From NCBI GenBank assembly GCA_036924085.1, contig JAVGWX010000005.1, positions 80,802,666 through 80,866,665 of the forward strand: 64,000 nt of DNA. The letters are read 5' to 3'. Position 1 is the stretch's first letter. The number at the start of each line of letters is the position of its first letter. A program made the translations under genes and the position numbers. The DNA comes from Ariolimax columbianus (Eukaryota; Mollusca; Gastropoda; Stylommatophora; Arionidae). The notes beneath the pieces are model-generated. The model had not been told where the DNA came from. It worked only from the letters and a program-made list of their open reading frames with translations, and ran no database searches. Shown one piece after another: positions 1-12,289 of this stretch.

Positions 1-280
1 ATTGAGATGGTAGACCTGGAGAACATGCTCTACTGTTTGTGTTTTCTTCACATGAGCACCTGACTGTGTACCAAATTTTTCACTTATTGAACTAATGGGT
101 TTTCAGTCTGAATATTGTCACTTGGTTTCTGTTTGGCAAGCAGTAGTTTGCTTCTGCCATACCAGATTATGTGTTTTCTGTGTCCTTTGTCTTTAAAGTT
201 TATTGTTTTTATGTCTTCAGAAATAAAAACATGCATAGAGATCTCATGAAGGTTAGCGGCAGGGTGGTTCAACTTCAACT
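1..280. other. No gene recognised
   Basis: No coding signature, splice-flanked exon or repeat could be recognised here. A short minus-strand open frame exists but has no recognisable motif. Confidence 0.4.
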
Positions 281-770
281 GCATCAAGACATTACTTCAA
301 CAGATGAAAAACAACAAAGCGAGAGCTCATACCTTCAATAGAATGGTCATTCCAGCAACGGAATATGGCTGCAAGGTGTAAAACCTACAAAAAAGTGCCA
401 TGGCTCAACTCAAAGCTACTCAACGAGCAATGAACACTGTCACTTTCACTACGAGATCACTTCCGCAACACCGCCACCAGGAGTCATAACTTCTTCAATG
501 TTGTCTTAGATACAGCGCTGATAAGATAGTACAGGTGGGCAGGTTACATGGTACGCATGCCTGACAATAGATGGACACGTAAAGTGACGTAATGGTGATC
601 CTACACCTATAATCGTCGCCTCGGACGTCCACCAATGAGATGGATGGAGAGATGGCCTTCAACAGGAACTTGGTCTGGCGTGATACTTAATGGCAAAGGG
701 CAGAGATGAGTCTATACGGCATTTGGCTACCTGGCACAGGTCACAAAATGTGCCTGAATGAACACCAGGA
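281..770 (+). mobile_element. LINE 3' fragment (RTE/APE-type, C-terminal tail)
   Basis: Broken plus-strand reading frames recall the C-terminal tail of an APE-type LINE polyprotein: a segment around VIPATEYGCKV (the usual 'LxYGxETW' region), a stretch with repeated Thr-Gln-Arg-Ala-Met, a decayed GHxxRM-like part and a final ATGHRSQN. Stops and frameshifts are frequent, so it is a dead 5'-truncated copy. The family assignment rests on the order of weak motifs only. Confidence 0.5.
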
Positions 771-2560
771 TTACAGTAGCCTTATCCTCAGTTTGGGTTT
801 TGCTTCCTCCCTCTTTGGCTAGTCTATCTGCCTCCTCATTTCCATGTTTCTTATGCTGTACAGGAATCCACTCGATTTTCACTGTTGAAATTGTAGCTGA
901 TATTCATGAGTGCCTCTGACAAGATTTCATTGTTTCTGAGGGCCATTATGACTGATAAGGAATCTGTAAGTAAAACTATCTTACCACTGATTTGGTACTT
1001 GTTTTGTAAGATGGCTATTGCAGCTGTCCTTAGTGTTTCAGCCTTAGCTCTGGAGTTGTTTAACAATTGTCCAGTGACCACTGTGTAAATGCTTCCCTTC
1101 CATTTTTCATAGATCTTATAGCACCCAACGCAGTTCCAGATATTTTTATTTCCTTTACAGCCCTTTGTTATTTAGCTTTTTGTCAACTTTTCAATTAGAT
1201 TTTTTCCATATTAGTCAGTCATTCAGAGTTCTTCCTGAATGTGGAGTTATTTTCTTCTGGTAAGTTGGGCACACTTACCATCTGTGTTATTTTTGTATTT
1301 TGCTGTATAGGAAACTGTCAAGATTGTGTATGTCTTCTCATTTTGGTTTTGAAGTTATTTCTGAATCCACTGATCAGATCTTTTTAGTACTTCCTGCATC
1401 ATAAATTTGTTATTTTCATGTTTTCTTCAGCTACACAGGAAGCTAAATCATCACAGTATAGCAAGCTCTACTGTATTTTATCCATTATGTTGCTGATGAA
1501 GATCAGGGAAGCAGTGCAAGTAATAGCATAATGCGCTGTGGCACTCCGTTTCATTTTCATTCTATGGCTATTGTGACAGTCTACTTTGATTCCAGCATAT
1601 TTATTTTGGAAGAAGTGGCTTTCCATTTGTACATGCGTCCACAGACTCCATATTTCATTAGGAAATTTTCTGTATCCACATTCTCCACACTTTATTAGAG
1701 GTTTTCTTTTCTTGGAGAGTGTCTTCAATTCATGTTGTCTGAAGCCAGCTTGTTGTGGTGTAATCAAGTGTTTTACTTTCCAGGGGCCACACAAATCTGG
1801 TATTTAGCAGTCTTTCTAACAGTTACCTGGACAGCTAAGCAAACTGATGGGTCTGTAACTGTCTGCTTTTGTTATATTTCTACCATGTTTTAAATACAGA
1901 AATGACTGCTGCTTTCTTTCACATTCTGTGACGTTATCCCTTCTTTCCAGTTTGAATTTATGATTACTAGTAGTTTTAGTTCAAAGCATTTGTACACTTT
2001 TGTTGGTAATGTCATTCTTTCTTGGAGATTTGCTTTTTAGTTGCTATAGAACCTCTTTCAATTCTTTCCGGGCAAATATTTGTCATCATGACCTATGTAT
2101 GTCTTTTTTTCCTTACTCTCACTCTTTGCTGTTATGTTAAAAAATGATGAGTTTTTCTACAAATATATTTGCTGAATACTTTGCTTTTCCAGATTTCCAT
2201 TTTGTTCTAGTATAATATTTTTGTTCAAAGACCTTGCAAGTTTCAATAGTTTTGTACCATTTTAATATAGATTGAGGTTCTCAGATTTTTATTTGAAACT
2301 GGTTCTTGTTACATCCATTTATAGCCTTTTTATACTTTGCTGTGGACTTTCTTTCGTTGTATATTACTTTCCAGGGTTTGGTCTACTTCTGTTATTTCTC
2401 TGGTAATCAAAGCTTTCTGAAGTTTCTGCAGATCTTCTTAGCAGACTGAAGTTTTTTTCTAGATCTTCTATGAATTGATTACTTTGCTGCTTTCAATATT
2501 TCTCAATTAAAATTTTCTCGTCTATTTCTTCACTAATTGTTTAACAGTGGAACAGCAAAT
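770..2560 (-). mobile_element. LINE-D, decayed RT plus RNase H copy
   Basis: Read on the minus strand, the segment gives in order: a decayed finger/palm stretch with ADSYRPISLLSC near 1850, LITPQQAGFRQH near 1740, and an RNase H part near 850-1081 (GQLLNNSRAKAETLRTAA, then LLTDSLSVIMAL). These match the order and motifs of the better-kept LINE-A copies at 32-36 kb and 37-40 kb, so this is a diverged relative. Many stops and indels make it non-functional. It lies 3' of zinc-finger gene 1. Confidence 0.65.
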
Positions 2561-2639
2561 CAGGTATAAGATCAACTTTTCTTTGTCTCTCTGTAATGGT
2601 TTTGTCCTGTTCGCAAACTTTTTTGTATCTTGACTGAAA

Positions 2640-2790
2640 GTAATTTTATACCACAAATATCACATTTAAAACAACATCTTTCCAGAGTATGGTCTTGTAA
2701 GACTTTTTATACTAAAACCCTATCCTTTGTGTGCTTCGTGACGACAGTAAATCCTGCCACACAAACAGCTCATTTATAAGGTCTTATAAC
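2640..2790 (-). pseudogene. Zinc-finger relic downstream of gene 1
   Basis: The minus strand encodes remnants of two C2H2 fingers (one with FKCDICG, one with AVCVAGFT) in a broken frame. The sequence resembles the fingers of the gene ending at 4343. It is separated from that gene by a CR1-like element whose 3' end abuts the relic near 2785, so the ancestral array, or a further copy, may have been split by that insertion. Confidence 0.55.
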
Positions 2791-4098
2791 TTAACGTCTT
2801 TATACTGGTTTAGAAGACTCTGCAAAGTCTGTGTACAACCAGTTTCATTTACATTTCCTTGCTCTAAAATCTATGCGCATCCAATCTATTCTTAAATGCA
2901 TTGATTATCATTGCCTCCACTACTTCCTTTGGCAATGTATTTCAAGCTTTCACCACTCTCTAACTAAAATATTTATTCCTAATAACTAATCTGGACCTTT
3001 CTTTAGTTAATTTGTAGCTATGCCCTCTTGTTCTTGTAGGTGGTTGTATTTTGAAAAAAAAACTTGTTATAATCTATTTTATCCTTGCCTTTGATTATCT
3101 TATAAACCTGTATTGTCACTTTGAATTCTTCTCTTTTTTAGACACAACAGGCCGGCTTTTCTGTGTCTTTCCTCATAACCAATTCTGAAATCCCACTATC
3201 AGCTTTGCCGCTCTTTTTTGTATCTTCCAACATGTTTATATCTCCTCTATGATAAGGACTCCACACTTGTACACAGTACTCCAATCTAGGTCTGACTAAT
3301 GCTTTATACAGTTTGACTATCACTTCCTTGCTCCTGTGTTTAAAATTTATTTTTATCATATCTAACACTGTATTTGCCTTTTCCACTGCTATCTGGACTT
3401 GCTGACTCACTTTAGCTGTATGATCTAATATAGCACCTAGGTACATTTCCATTTTTATCATTCTAATATTCTCTCCTATTCTATAATTATGTTCCATATT
3501 GAATCTACCCATAGGGATGACTGTACATTTATCTACATTAAACTCCATTTGCCAGATCGCAGAACATTCTAAAATTGTATCTAAATCCGACCTCAATATA
3601 TCCACTTCTGCTTTAAATGAGACACTACTGCATAGTTTTGTCATCCGCGGATTTTGCAAGCATGGATGCTATATCAATGTCCAAATCGTTTATTTATATC
3701 AAGAACAAAATTGATCCCAAAACTGAGCCCTGTGACACTCCACTTTTTACCCCACACCACTCAGAGTACTCCTTATTTATGTCCACTATCTGCCTTCTTT
3801 CCGTTAACCGGTTTTTAATCCATTTGGCAACTTCCCCGCCTATTGCATGTGATTTTAACTTTTTAAATAATCTTTTATGAGGTACTCTATCAAAGGCCTT
3901 TGCATAATCTAGATAAATAACATCCCATGGCTTCCGTTTATCTATCATTTTAGTAACCTCCTCCATGAATTCTAATAGATATGTTAAGCATGATCTCTCT
4001 CTAGTAAACTCATGCTGACTATTTCTGATTAGATTGAACTTGTCTAAATGCATTACAATGTTTTCTTTGATTATTGACTAACAATTTACAGACTATGT
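2780..4098 (-). mobile_element. CR1-like LINE (LINE-F) copy, 5' truncated
   Basis: The minus strand carries the C-terminal half of a CR1-like reverse transcriptase. In order are SIVCKLL-like, FNLIRNSQHEFTRERS, the motif A stretch VIYLDYAKAFDRVPHK, the motif B stretch SGVSQGSVLGS, and a thumb part ending KALVRPRLEYCVQVWSPY. Frame changes near 3690 and 3140 inactivate it. The 3' end has a recurring signature, the near-palindrome around GACTCTGCAAAGTC followed by 'ttctaaaccagtataaagacgttaag', shared with the other CR1-like copies in this window. Confidence 0.75.
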
Positions 4099-4245
4099 TG
4101 TCAGACCGAAAGGTGCAAATATCGCAGTCAAGCTGTAAACTAGCGGACAATGTATTCTGTTCTCCGGACTCCATCCAGGTAGCTACTTGCAAAGCCCTGT
4201 TCAAGGCTTGGTAGCGGGAGATTGAGAACAAACGCAAAAGAAGAA
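4085..4245 (+). mobile_element. SINE2 copy
   Basis: A short non-coding segment running from 'gtcagaccgaaaggtgcaaa' through 'gcaaagccctgttcaaggct' to a tail 'gagaacaaacgcaaaagaag'. A second copy at 21240-21373 sits cleanly inside a CR1-like element with a target-site duplication, which shows it is a mobile unit. Its 5' half resembles the core of SINE1. Confidence 0.55.
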
Positions 4246-4342
4246 TTTTCACTTGAGGTTTTATACTAACATAGTTAGCAAAACCACATCTTCATACATA
4301 ATATATTTCTCAGCAGACATTGTTAAATGTCATCCTAGATTA

Positions 4343-6267
4343 CTACACTCCTGAACCATGAACATCACTAGCATAAGGTTTCTCTACTGCATGTTTTTGT
4401 TTATGCCTTCTTAAACTACTATTATTAGCAAATCCTGCACTGCAGACATCACACTTGTATGGTTTCTCTCCAGTATGTGTTCTTTTATGTCTTTCTAGAT
4501 GACTACACTCAGTAAATCCTGAACTACAAATATCACACTTGTAAGGTTTCTCTACTGTGTGTCTTTGTTTATGTCTTCTTAAACTACTGGGATCAGCAAA
4601 TCCGGCATCACAAACATCACACTTAAAAGGTTTCTCTCCAGTATGCGTTCTTTTGTGTCTTTCTAGATGATTACGCTGAGTAAATCCTGAACCACAAACA
4701 TCACAATTGTAGGGCTTCTCTACTGTATGTATAAGTTTATGCCTTCTTAAACTACTAGGATCAGCAAACCCTACACCACAAACATCACACCTGCAAGGTT
4801 TCTCTCCAGTGTGTGCCCTTTTGTGTGTTTCTAGATGACATCGTTGATTAAATCCTGCACTACAAATATCACATTTATAAGGCCTTTCTCCCAAATGTAT
4901 TCTCTTATGAGTTTTTAGACTACTATTCACAGCAAAACCAGCTCCACAAACATCACATTTGAAAGGTTTCTCTCCAGTGTGTGCTCTTGTGTGTGTTTCC
5001 AAATGATAGTGCTGATTAAATCCTGCTCCACAAACTTCACAATTGTAGCGTTTTTCTCCTGTATGTGTTCTTTTATGTCTCTCTAGATTACTGCACTGAG
5101 TAAATCCTGCCTCACAAACATCACATTTATAAGGCCTTTCGCCTGAATGTATTCTCATGTGAGTTTTTTTACTACCATAACTAGCAAAATCAGCTCCACA
5201 TTCATCACACTTGTAAGGCTTCTCTCCAGTATGTGTTCTTTTATGTCTTTCTAGATGGCCACACTCGGTAAAAGCGGAACCACAAATTTCACACTTGTAA
5301 GGTTTCTCCATTGTATGTATTCGCTTATGTCTTCTCAACATACTAGTATCAGCAAATCCTACCCCACAAACATCACACTTGAAAGGTTTTTCTCCAGTAT
5401 GTGCTCTTTTATGTGTTTCCATATGACAGCGCTGATTAAATCCTGACCCACAAACATCACATTTAAAAGGTTTATCATTTGAATGTATTCTATTATGTGT
5501 TCTTAGATTACTTTTATCAGCAAAACAGGCTCCACAAACAACACATTTGTAAGGTTTCTCACCTGTATGTATTCTTTGGTGTACTTTTAGACGTCTGACT
5601 TGAGTAAATCTGGCACTACAAACATCGCATTCGAAAGGCTTCTCTCCAGTGTGTGTTCTTATGTGTATTATCAAAGAATTGCAGTGAGCAAACTGTACTC
5701 CACAAATATCACATTTGTGAGGTTTCTCACCTGTATGTGTTCTTTTGTGTACTTTTAGTTTACTCAAATGAGCAAATCCAAAACCACATATATCACACTT
5801 GAATTTTTTTTCCCCAGTAATCCGTTTCTTGTGATTCTGGAATAATACGTCATCCTGTAACCTATAGCTCACATCAGAAGCATTGAGACCATCATTCTTC
5901 CCACACAGTGAAAATATATTGCTTGACTCTTCGCTACAGTCTTCTTTTTCTAGTGCCAGCTTACTGTCAGTTTGTGTGTCACACACATTTACTGTTTTTT
6001 CCTGACAGGCAACAGAATCAAGAGATGCTACAGTTTCAGTCATTCTTGATTTCGCCCTTCTGTTTTTTGTCACCTTCACAACACTGGCTACAATGGACTT
6101 GCTTACTAATTCATTTATTTTATTGCTTTTGTTTTCAGGAAATACCCCTGAAAGTTTATCATGTTTCCCAACTTCCAAGCAATTGTCACCTTGTATCATT
6201 TTCTCAGATGGCTGCATATATTCTTGTTCGAAGGCAGGAGGATGATTCTGGTTATGGCCATATATTT
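4343..6267 (-). CDS. C2H2 zinc-finger gene 1, terminal finger exon
   Basis: Last exon of a zinc-finger protein, 640 residues plus stop. The open frame continues to a Met at 6349, but a consensus acceptor (pyrimidine tract plus 'ttccag', AG at 6268-6269) and the matching structure of gene 2 place the exon start at 6267, needing one upstream base (phase 1). About 150 residues of acidic/Ser-rich linker precede 17 complete C2H2 fingers (C-x2-C-x12-H-x3-H) joined mostly by HTGEKP linkers, then an eighteenth finger cut off after YASDVHGSGV with both Cys lost. Fingers alternate between FADxSSLRRHK and FTxxxHLERHK types, so the array grew by two-finger units. Tandem fingers like these usually bind DNA in the nucleus; target unknown. 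It joins exon C (9930-10053) in frame. Confidence 0.85.
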
Positions 6268-6349
6268 CTGGAATGTAAACAAAAATGTTCAGGTAAGACA
6301 AAGTAATAAATATTGGTGCTATAGTCCGTTTCACAATGGTTGCAGTCAA

Positions 6350-7175
6350 ATACCCTCTAATATTTCAATAACCCTTGCCCCGATAAACATGATTTTTTTG
6401 CACGTAGTTTATCTTATAAATGTCCCAATGACTTTATAATTGACATTTTGTCAGGTAGTGCCATTTTCTTAAAAGCAGCTAGTTGCTTTCATATTTGTTA
6501 GCAAAACAACTATTTTTTCCCTGGAGAAAATCATTTATCGCAAATAAAAAAAATTGTCTTTCTTTAGGCAATGAAGTATCTACAATTTGAATGAGATTTT
6601 CTACATTTGGTACCACATAATGTACTTTTTAATGTAATTCATGTGTTTTAGGAACTAAGAAGTAATTGTGCATTTTGTAGAAAGAACGTGTTAAGATGTA
6701 AAAGCACATAGAAAGTACATACTTCAGATGAACAGGAAATGAATTGGTCCAGGTTTATAAATAGATGCTGAAGCAAACAATAAATGGTTATATAATTAAG
6801 TTCAAAGATCCATCTTCTAGTTGATTGGGAAAGGCCTGAAAAGGATCATTTTGCCAAGGTGATGGTAACATGTTTCTTGAAAAACAAACGGAAGTTAATT
6901 TCTCACTTAATCAGTCAGGCGATTGAAACAAATTGATGACTGCTCTCGGCTGAACGAATGACAGTCCATCTTTTTTCCAGTAGTCCTCTTTCTCCTTTAA
7001 GACATGGTCCTCACATTTAGCCCAATAATCTCTGTCTATATTTGAGAGGGCTGCACATGTTAGTTCTTTTGTATTGCATAGTTTGAAAGTTTTATTTTCA
7101 GTTGTTGTCTTTTAACTTTTGCCCAAACGAGTTAGGTTGGGCTTAAGTGTGAATGGTAAGGTGACCGTCTCAAAC
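6350..7175. other. Intronic DNA of zinc-finger gene 1, nothing recognised
   Basis: AT-rich sequence between exon C and the finger exon of gene 1. I see no exon, RNA gene or recognisable repeat. Confidence 0.4.
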
Positions 7176-7179
7176 ACAT

Positions 7180-8570
7180 ATGACCATGCTCTTGGAACAA
7201 TTTGTCTATGGAAGATATTGCAGCAGTAAAATCCTTAACCTAACACATTTAATAGAGGATGGGTATGAATGCAAACAGGTCACAGGAATGGTCTATATTG
7301 ACCTAAGTGCAGCATATGGCACCATAAACCATCAGACTATCAATCTATACCCAATGACAAAAGACTGGCGTCTGACAAATATCAAATACCTCCTACAAAA
7401 CAGACTATTCTGTGTCACTTTGGGAAAAAAAAGAGCAGATGGTGAAACCAAAATAACGGCCTGGCACAAGGAACTGTTGGTTGGCGTTTATGCTCTATCA
7501 TTTTATGAAAAATAGATACACCACAGTAAAGCACAAGGACACACACAAATTTAAATTAGAAAAAAAAACAGTACTCAGGGACAATTCCTGATTTACAACA
7601 GATGATAAAATCCCAAATAAGAGTTAACAATTTTCTATATGTTGATGACCTAGGGTTAGCATCATAAAATTGAAGCCTGCAGAAAGTCTTTCATAATGTT
7701 GATCAATGAACCTGGGAATGGCTTTTAAATATAAATGAAAAGACAACAGTATACTTTACACATTCTCAAATAAGGTAAACATCACACTAAAGCTTTAATG
7801 GACAAGAACTACTAGAAGAAAAGAACTCCACATACTTTAGATAAACATTTTATATCAGATGTACATGGAAAAAATCCAACTGATAAGAACCATCAAAAAG
7901 CTAAACCACGAATGAGTAATGATTAAACTAGCAAGAACCACCTGTGGTGATGACATATCAAATACTTAAATTGTTGTACACATAAAATGTCAGATTGGCT
8001 CTAGAATATGGAACACCCACTTGAGCAAACGTTTCAAAATCAAACTTGAAAAAATTATTAAAAAACTAGTTAAAATTCCAAACCAGAGAGTGAGAATAAT
8101 TACTGGAGCAATGAAATCAACACGGATACAAGATAAAATAGGAAAACTATCACCCATGATTGACACACATTACAGAGTATGACAAAAGACAGAAACCAAA
8201 AGACCATACAAGATAGTGCTTATCCCAGATTCCGTACGAGTTAAAATTGCCCTCTGAAACCATAAAAACAACCAACTGGATAGCTTGGCAGAAGCACTCA
8301 CTAAGACCAGCTATAAATTCAACATAATCAGAATACAATGGATTCCTGCCCACTGCGAGACACGTGGAAATGAGGAGGTAAATAAACTGACCAAAGGAGG
8401 AGGAACAGATGGCACAGACAAAACACACCTCAGAGACAAATGACACAGAACACACAAGGTTTGATATAACAGATGTATACAACTCCTTATTGACAAAAGA
8501 TAAAGTAACAATATTCAGACTGAGTCGACTACTGTAGACTCAAGACACCAAAAATGAAAAACTGGATATA
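7180..8570 (+). mobile_element. RT and RNase H LINE copy, decayed
   Basis: An open stretch of 111 residues (7180-7515) holds a reverse-transcriptase palm: KILNLTHLIEDGY followed by the motif A variant VYIDLSAAYGTINHQ. Downstream in broken frames come YVDDLGLAS (motif C with Val-Asp-Asp, near 7640), ALEYGTP, and an RNase H segment with WIPAHCETRGNEE near 8340. The order matches LINE-A/D. It lies inside the intron of zinc-finger gene 1 in opposite orientation. Many stops make it inactive. Confidence 0.65.
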
Positions 8571-8599
8571 TTGACATGAATATTCATATGCATATACAT

Positions 8600-9345
8600 A
8601 TTCAAGAATCTGTCGCTTGGTTAGATCAACATAGATGAAGATTGGGCCACTATTTGAGACTGTAGATGAGAACAATGCAGAAATCATATCCCTTATCAAG
8701 GAAAACATTAACTACATAGAGCTTATTGAAGGGATACTTCATCTGCAGCCAAAAAGATGACTTTTATAATCATACACACAGTCATCCAAGAAAAGCTCAG
8801 GAAAATGAAGAACACATTGTTGAGCAACAAGTCAGACAAAATCCAACTGAATGCAGAATTGACTCAAAACACTTTTAAGATTGTTTATAGGACACTGAGA
8901 TCCTCATGAAGTCCAGAATGCAGTGCATCAAGACAATTTTGCAGAAGGCCCATATAAGATGAGCCCAGCCACATTGTTCACTTACCAGACAATCTCATCC
9001 CCAAACAACTAATGTACAGCAAGCTGAAAGAAATCTTGAGTCTCATCGATGGGCAAAAAAAAAGATCTTCGAAGACTCAGACAAAATATATGACACGCTT
9101 CATCACACGGTACTTGCCACAGGACTGCCAGGCATGGCATAGATACACCCCCACAAGTGTCTCCATTGCTGAGGAGCGCTGGGCCTCTAAGGCTGAGGAA
9201 ACGAATTGTGCGGAAAGACAAAATAGCTGACATCCACATGTCCAAACCAGACTACATTTTGTTACATGTGGAAGTGAAAACTTTGCCAGAATCACACTCA
9301 CAGTGAAGTGCAACACAACATATCTGACTACTGTTGTTATTATCG
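8600..9345 (+). mobile_element. LINE-E 3' fragment
   Basis: Frames around 8960-9230 give HIVHLPDNLIPKQLMYSKL followed by a Lys-rich KKRSSKTQTKYM stretch, the usual C-terminal 'GHVxRMPDxRLPKxLxYxEL' and 'KKRFKDTLK' part of an APE-type LINE polyprotein. A second fragment of the same family lies at 36154-36659 on the minus strand, where GRPKKRFKDGLKDSLK is clear. 5' truncated and inactive. Confidence 0.55.
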
Positions 9346-9349
9346 CTTG

Positions 9350-9925
9350 TGATGGACAGTTATTTTCCTGTAATTACAAGGGCTAAACAGGAATGATAGT
9401 TCACATCTCTGTCACATAATGCCGGTAACCTGAAACCAGTGTGTTAGTCCATATGATGTTCTCATAACATCTTTACTATTTTTATACACTGCTCTTCTGT
9501 TGTCCAGATGCTGCCCATGTACTCTAATCTTCAAGAATTTTCCATAAATTGTTTTTGTTGTCATGATAAAAAACTGTCTCCTGATCAACACAGACAATGC
9601 TCTGTTCCAATGCTTTTGTTTTGTTGGTTGGAATAGTTAAAAAAATATACAAGAATTGTATTGTGTAAATGTCTTTAATGAATGGTCCCTTAGTTTTCTT
9701 TGGAGTAATTTTAAAAATGACTGACAGCACATGTTAGGACATTATAAGCTCTCTGTCAGAGAGCCCATTGTGATAAGTGTTTTTCACGTTGACCCATAAT
9801 GACCTAGATGGTTACCACAGTGAACACATGAAATGAAACCACACCCATTATAGCTATCTCCCACTTTGTTGCTTCCATACCTCTTGACATAGACATAAAT
9901 CACTTTGCTAACTTTGTATATTTCA
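9350..9925. other. Intronic DNA, nothing recognised
   Basis: AT-rich sequence next to exon C of zinc-finger gene 1. No convincing coding or repeat signature. Confidence 0.35.
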
Positions 9926-9929
9926 TTAC

Positions 9930-10053
9930 CTTCATCTTTCCTAGAAGTGACAGGCTGTACCGCTGTCTCCTTTCCTGATAGTTTTGCAGCCACATTTCCA
10001 ACTATTTGAGTTTGTGTGCTGAACCCTTCTGTGCAGATGTGACCATGTTTACC
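9930..10053 (-). CDS. Zinc-finger gene 1, exon C (124 bp)
   Basis: Acceptor 'ttttttttcctag' (AG at 10054-10055) and donor 'gtaatg' (9928-9929) flank 41 codons plus one base, reading from GKHGHICTEGFS to TSRKDE. The final G joins the AA that opens the finger exon to give Glu, keeping the frame. The exon has exactly the length and phase of 55239-55362 in gene 2, and both encode a shared FST-xx-QxVGN core, which supports it strongly although it is too short to stand out as an ORF. No known domain is recognised. Confidence 0.8.
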
Positions 10054-10403
10054 CTAGGAAAAAAAAATACATCTCAAACAATGTACTCATTTAACTATTT
10101 GTGTGGTGTGAATCTAGAGTTTCTCATTCTGTTATAATCATTAGTCCTGCTGCTGATTTCATTGCCTATTCACACATTGCCTATCCAAATTAAGCAGATT
10201 GAAAAAAGTAGTTCTAAAAATAAGGATGAATACATTGCAATAAAGGAAATTAATGGATAATGTTTATTTGATCAAGTCTGCCCAGAGAACAGTAATATCA
10301 GATATGTATAACATAACCAATGACCATATCATCTACCAACAAAAATCTTTAAAGTAACTCGAATGTCTTGAGTATATAACAATAATTGTGTAGGGCATAC
10401 TAC

Positions 10404-10480
10404 CTCAGAATTATTAACATAGGTGACTGGTCCATGCTCTGGGCAGTGTCCTTCACATTTCAGTTTGCATTCCTTACAAT
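10404..10480 (-). CDS. Zinc-finger gene 1, exon B (77 bp, Cys-rich knuckle)
   Basis: Acceptor 'cattttccag' and donor 'gtagta' flank 77 bp. With the last T of exon A it begins YCKECKLKCEGHCPEHGP and ends in NNSE. The spacing of Cys residues and the CPxHGP end resemble the zinc knuckle found just before the PR/SET domain in PRDM-family proteins (for example PRDM9-like proteins); that likeness is from memory of the family. Exon B of gene 2 has the same length and phase. No SET domain follows in the visible exons. Confidence 0.8.
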
Positions 10481-10559
10481 CTGGAAAATGCATATTTATC
10501 AGTTAACTCATTGCAAACCAAAATCATTTTTAACATTAAATGTCTTTTATTGATACATT

Positions 10560-11335
10560 TTGACCAACGATAATAATGGGCATTGACATTCAAAGAATAT
10601 TTGACGTTTGTCAATTTATATAAAAAAAAACATCTATGACTCTACGCCATATTTTATAAAAAGGCATAGATGGCATTGACTGCCATCTTGTTACCACAAC
10701 ATTAATGGGGAAGAAGCTGCCAGCCATGATGTTGAAGCTGTAGAATGCTATCAAGATGCGCTCACTAAAATCACGCAGGGTGGTGGCTACACTAAGCAGC
10801 AAATATTTAATGTTGATGAATTTAGCCAATTCTAGTCTCCCTGCTTACTTCAAATTAACCAAAAAAACCTGGATGACTGCAGATCTTTCTACAACATGGT
10901 TCACTTAACATTTTAAATCGCTTTAGTGAACAGAAGTGTGTTAAAAAGCATTACATAGAAATGAAGCATCAATTCATAAGCATACTTTGATGTCTTACTT
11001 TAAAAAGTGGATTATAGCGAAATATTACTGCTAATAAAAAAGGAGGAAATATTTTACAATGTATTCAATAATTCTAAAGGTGGCGTCTGAAGAAGTTAAA
11101 AGCTAAAAATATATAGAAGAAATAACACTAAGTTTGAAAAAAATTAAAAGGATGATAAATGAGAAAGAGGCTAAACAAGAATTCACATTAGACATACTAA
11201 GGATCCACAGCAAATACAACATTTGAATAAGCCCCACCACTATAAATGCCACATAATTTTCAGTTGCCTATGTTGAGCCACTCTAACAGAATCTTTTTTT
11301 TCTTTGCTAAACTTACAAGCTTTCAAGTCACCTTA
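10560..11335. other. Intronic DNA, nothing recognised
   Basis: Sequence between exons A and B of zinc-finger gene 1, AT-rich, with no clear coding or repeat identity. Confidence 0.35.
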
Positions 11336-11764
11336 TAAAAACTCATTCAAGTTTCAACGAGAAGGAGTTATTTTCTGTTTGCAGTGCTAAGGAAGCATGT
11401 GGCTCCAGATTCTAATTAATTTTGAAAATTTGTGTGTGTATTTATGTTGTAAATAAAGACATGAATTCTCAACCTTACGGTAGCGTAGTGGTGTTCAAAT
11501 TTGTTAATGGCAGACGAGGCATGATCTTTAATAACATGTGTGCAGGATAAAGATGTAAGATAACAATTCTGACAGCAACAGTAATGAAGTTGAAAGTGAT
11601 CTTCATTTTGTTATAGATGATAATGACGATGAAGAAAAGAGTGGTTGCTAAACAGAGTGGAGTTTGTGGTAAAGCAAGATCTGTTGATGTTACTGTTATT
11701 CACAGTAATGCTAGTATCTGTATCAGCAGATGCATGCCAACTAGAGTGCTTCTATACAATTCAA

Positions 11765-12040
11765 TAGTATGCTTAGCCAACCGGGGCCTGTCATGTCGAA
11801 TGACCATGTACATGTCTGCTACCCTGGCAGCCTGCAGTTCTGTTTTAGCCAGGTGTTACGAGGGCGGCCCCGAGGACGTCTGTCTCCAGGATGAGCATGG
11901 CCTCTTCCTGTCCCTCGCCTCCCATTGACTGCTGGAGCATCTTGTGGGAATGGAACTTCCCAGGAAAGGTGAACAATTTGATTAAAAAGGGAGAGGCGAT
12001 AGCGATCAATCGTTGAGGCAATGTATGCAAGCTGAGTACG
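11765..12040 (-). mobile_element. LINE 3' fragment inside duplicated segment X
   Basis: Minus-strand frames give the terminal RPRGRPRNTW motif typical of APE-type LINE C-termini (near 11855-11880) and an upstream part with LFTFPGKFHSH. It interrupts segment X and is missing in the partner, so it inserted after the two copies separated. Confidence 0.5.
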
Positions 12041-12289
12041 TCGAACTTGCTTCTATACAACTGTTCTTTTATGTCAAGCGTATACTATGATTTCAAGAAC
12101 ATTTTTCAAGTATTTATTATTGTGATCATGAAATAGAAAAATATATTTAAATTAACGACAACAAATGATATCGTGAAGAAATTTGGTAGTCATCTTCAGA
12201 CATAATGGACACTGTTCTGTTTGAAATTTATGGATTATTGTTCACTAGCTTGACAACAGAGACTTTTCTATGGATCATCATTATCAAGT

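Noticed and set aside
4902..5446. Plus-strand open frames across the zinc-finger exons (also 48902-49494)
   Set aside because: They are antisense shadows of the repetitive finger codons.
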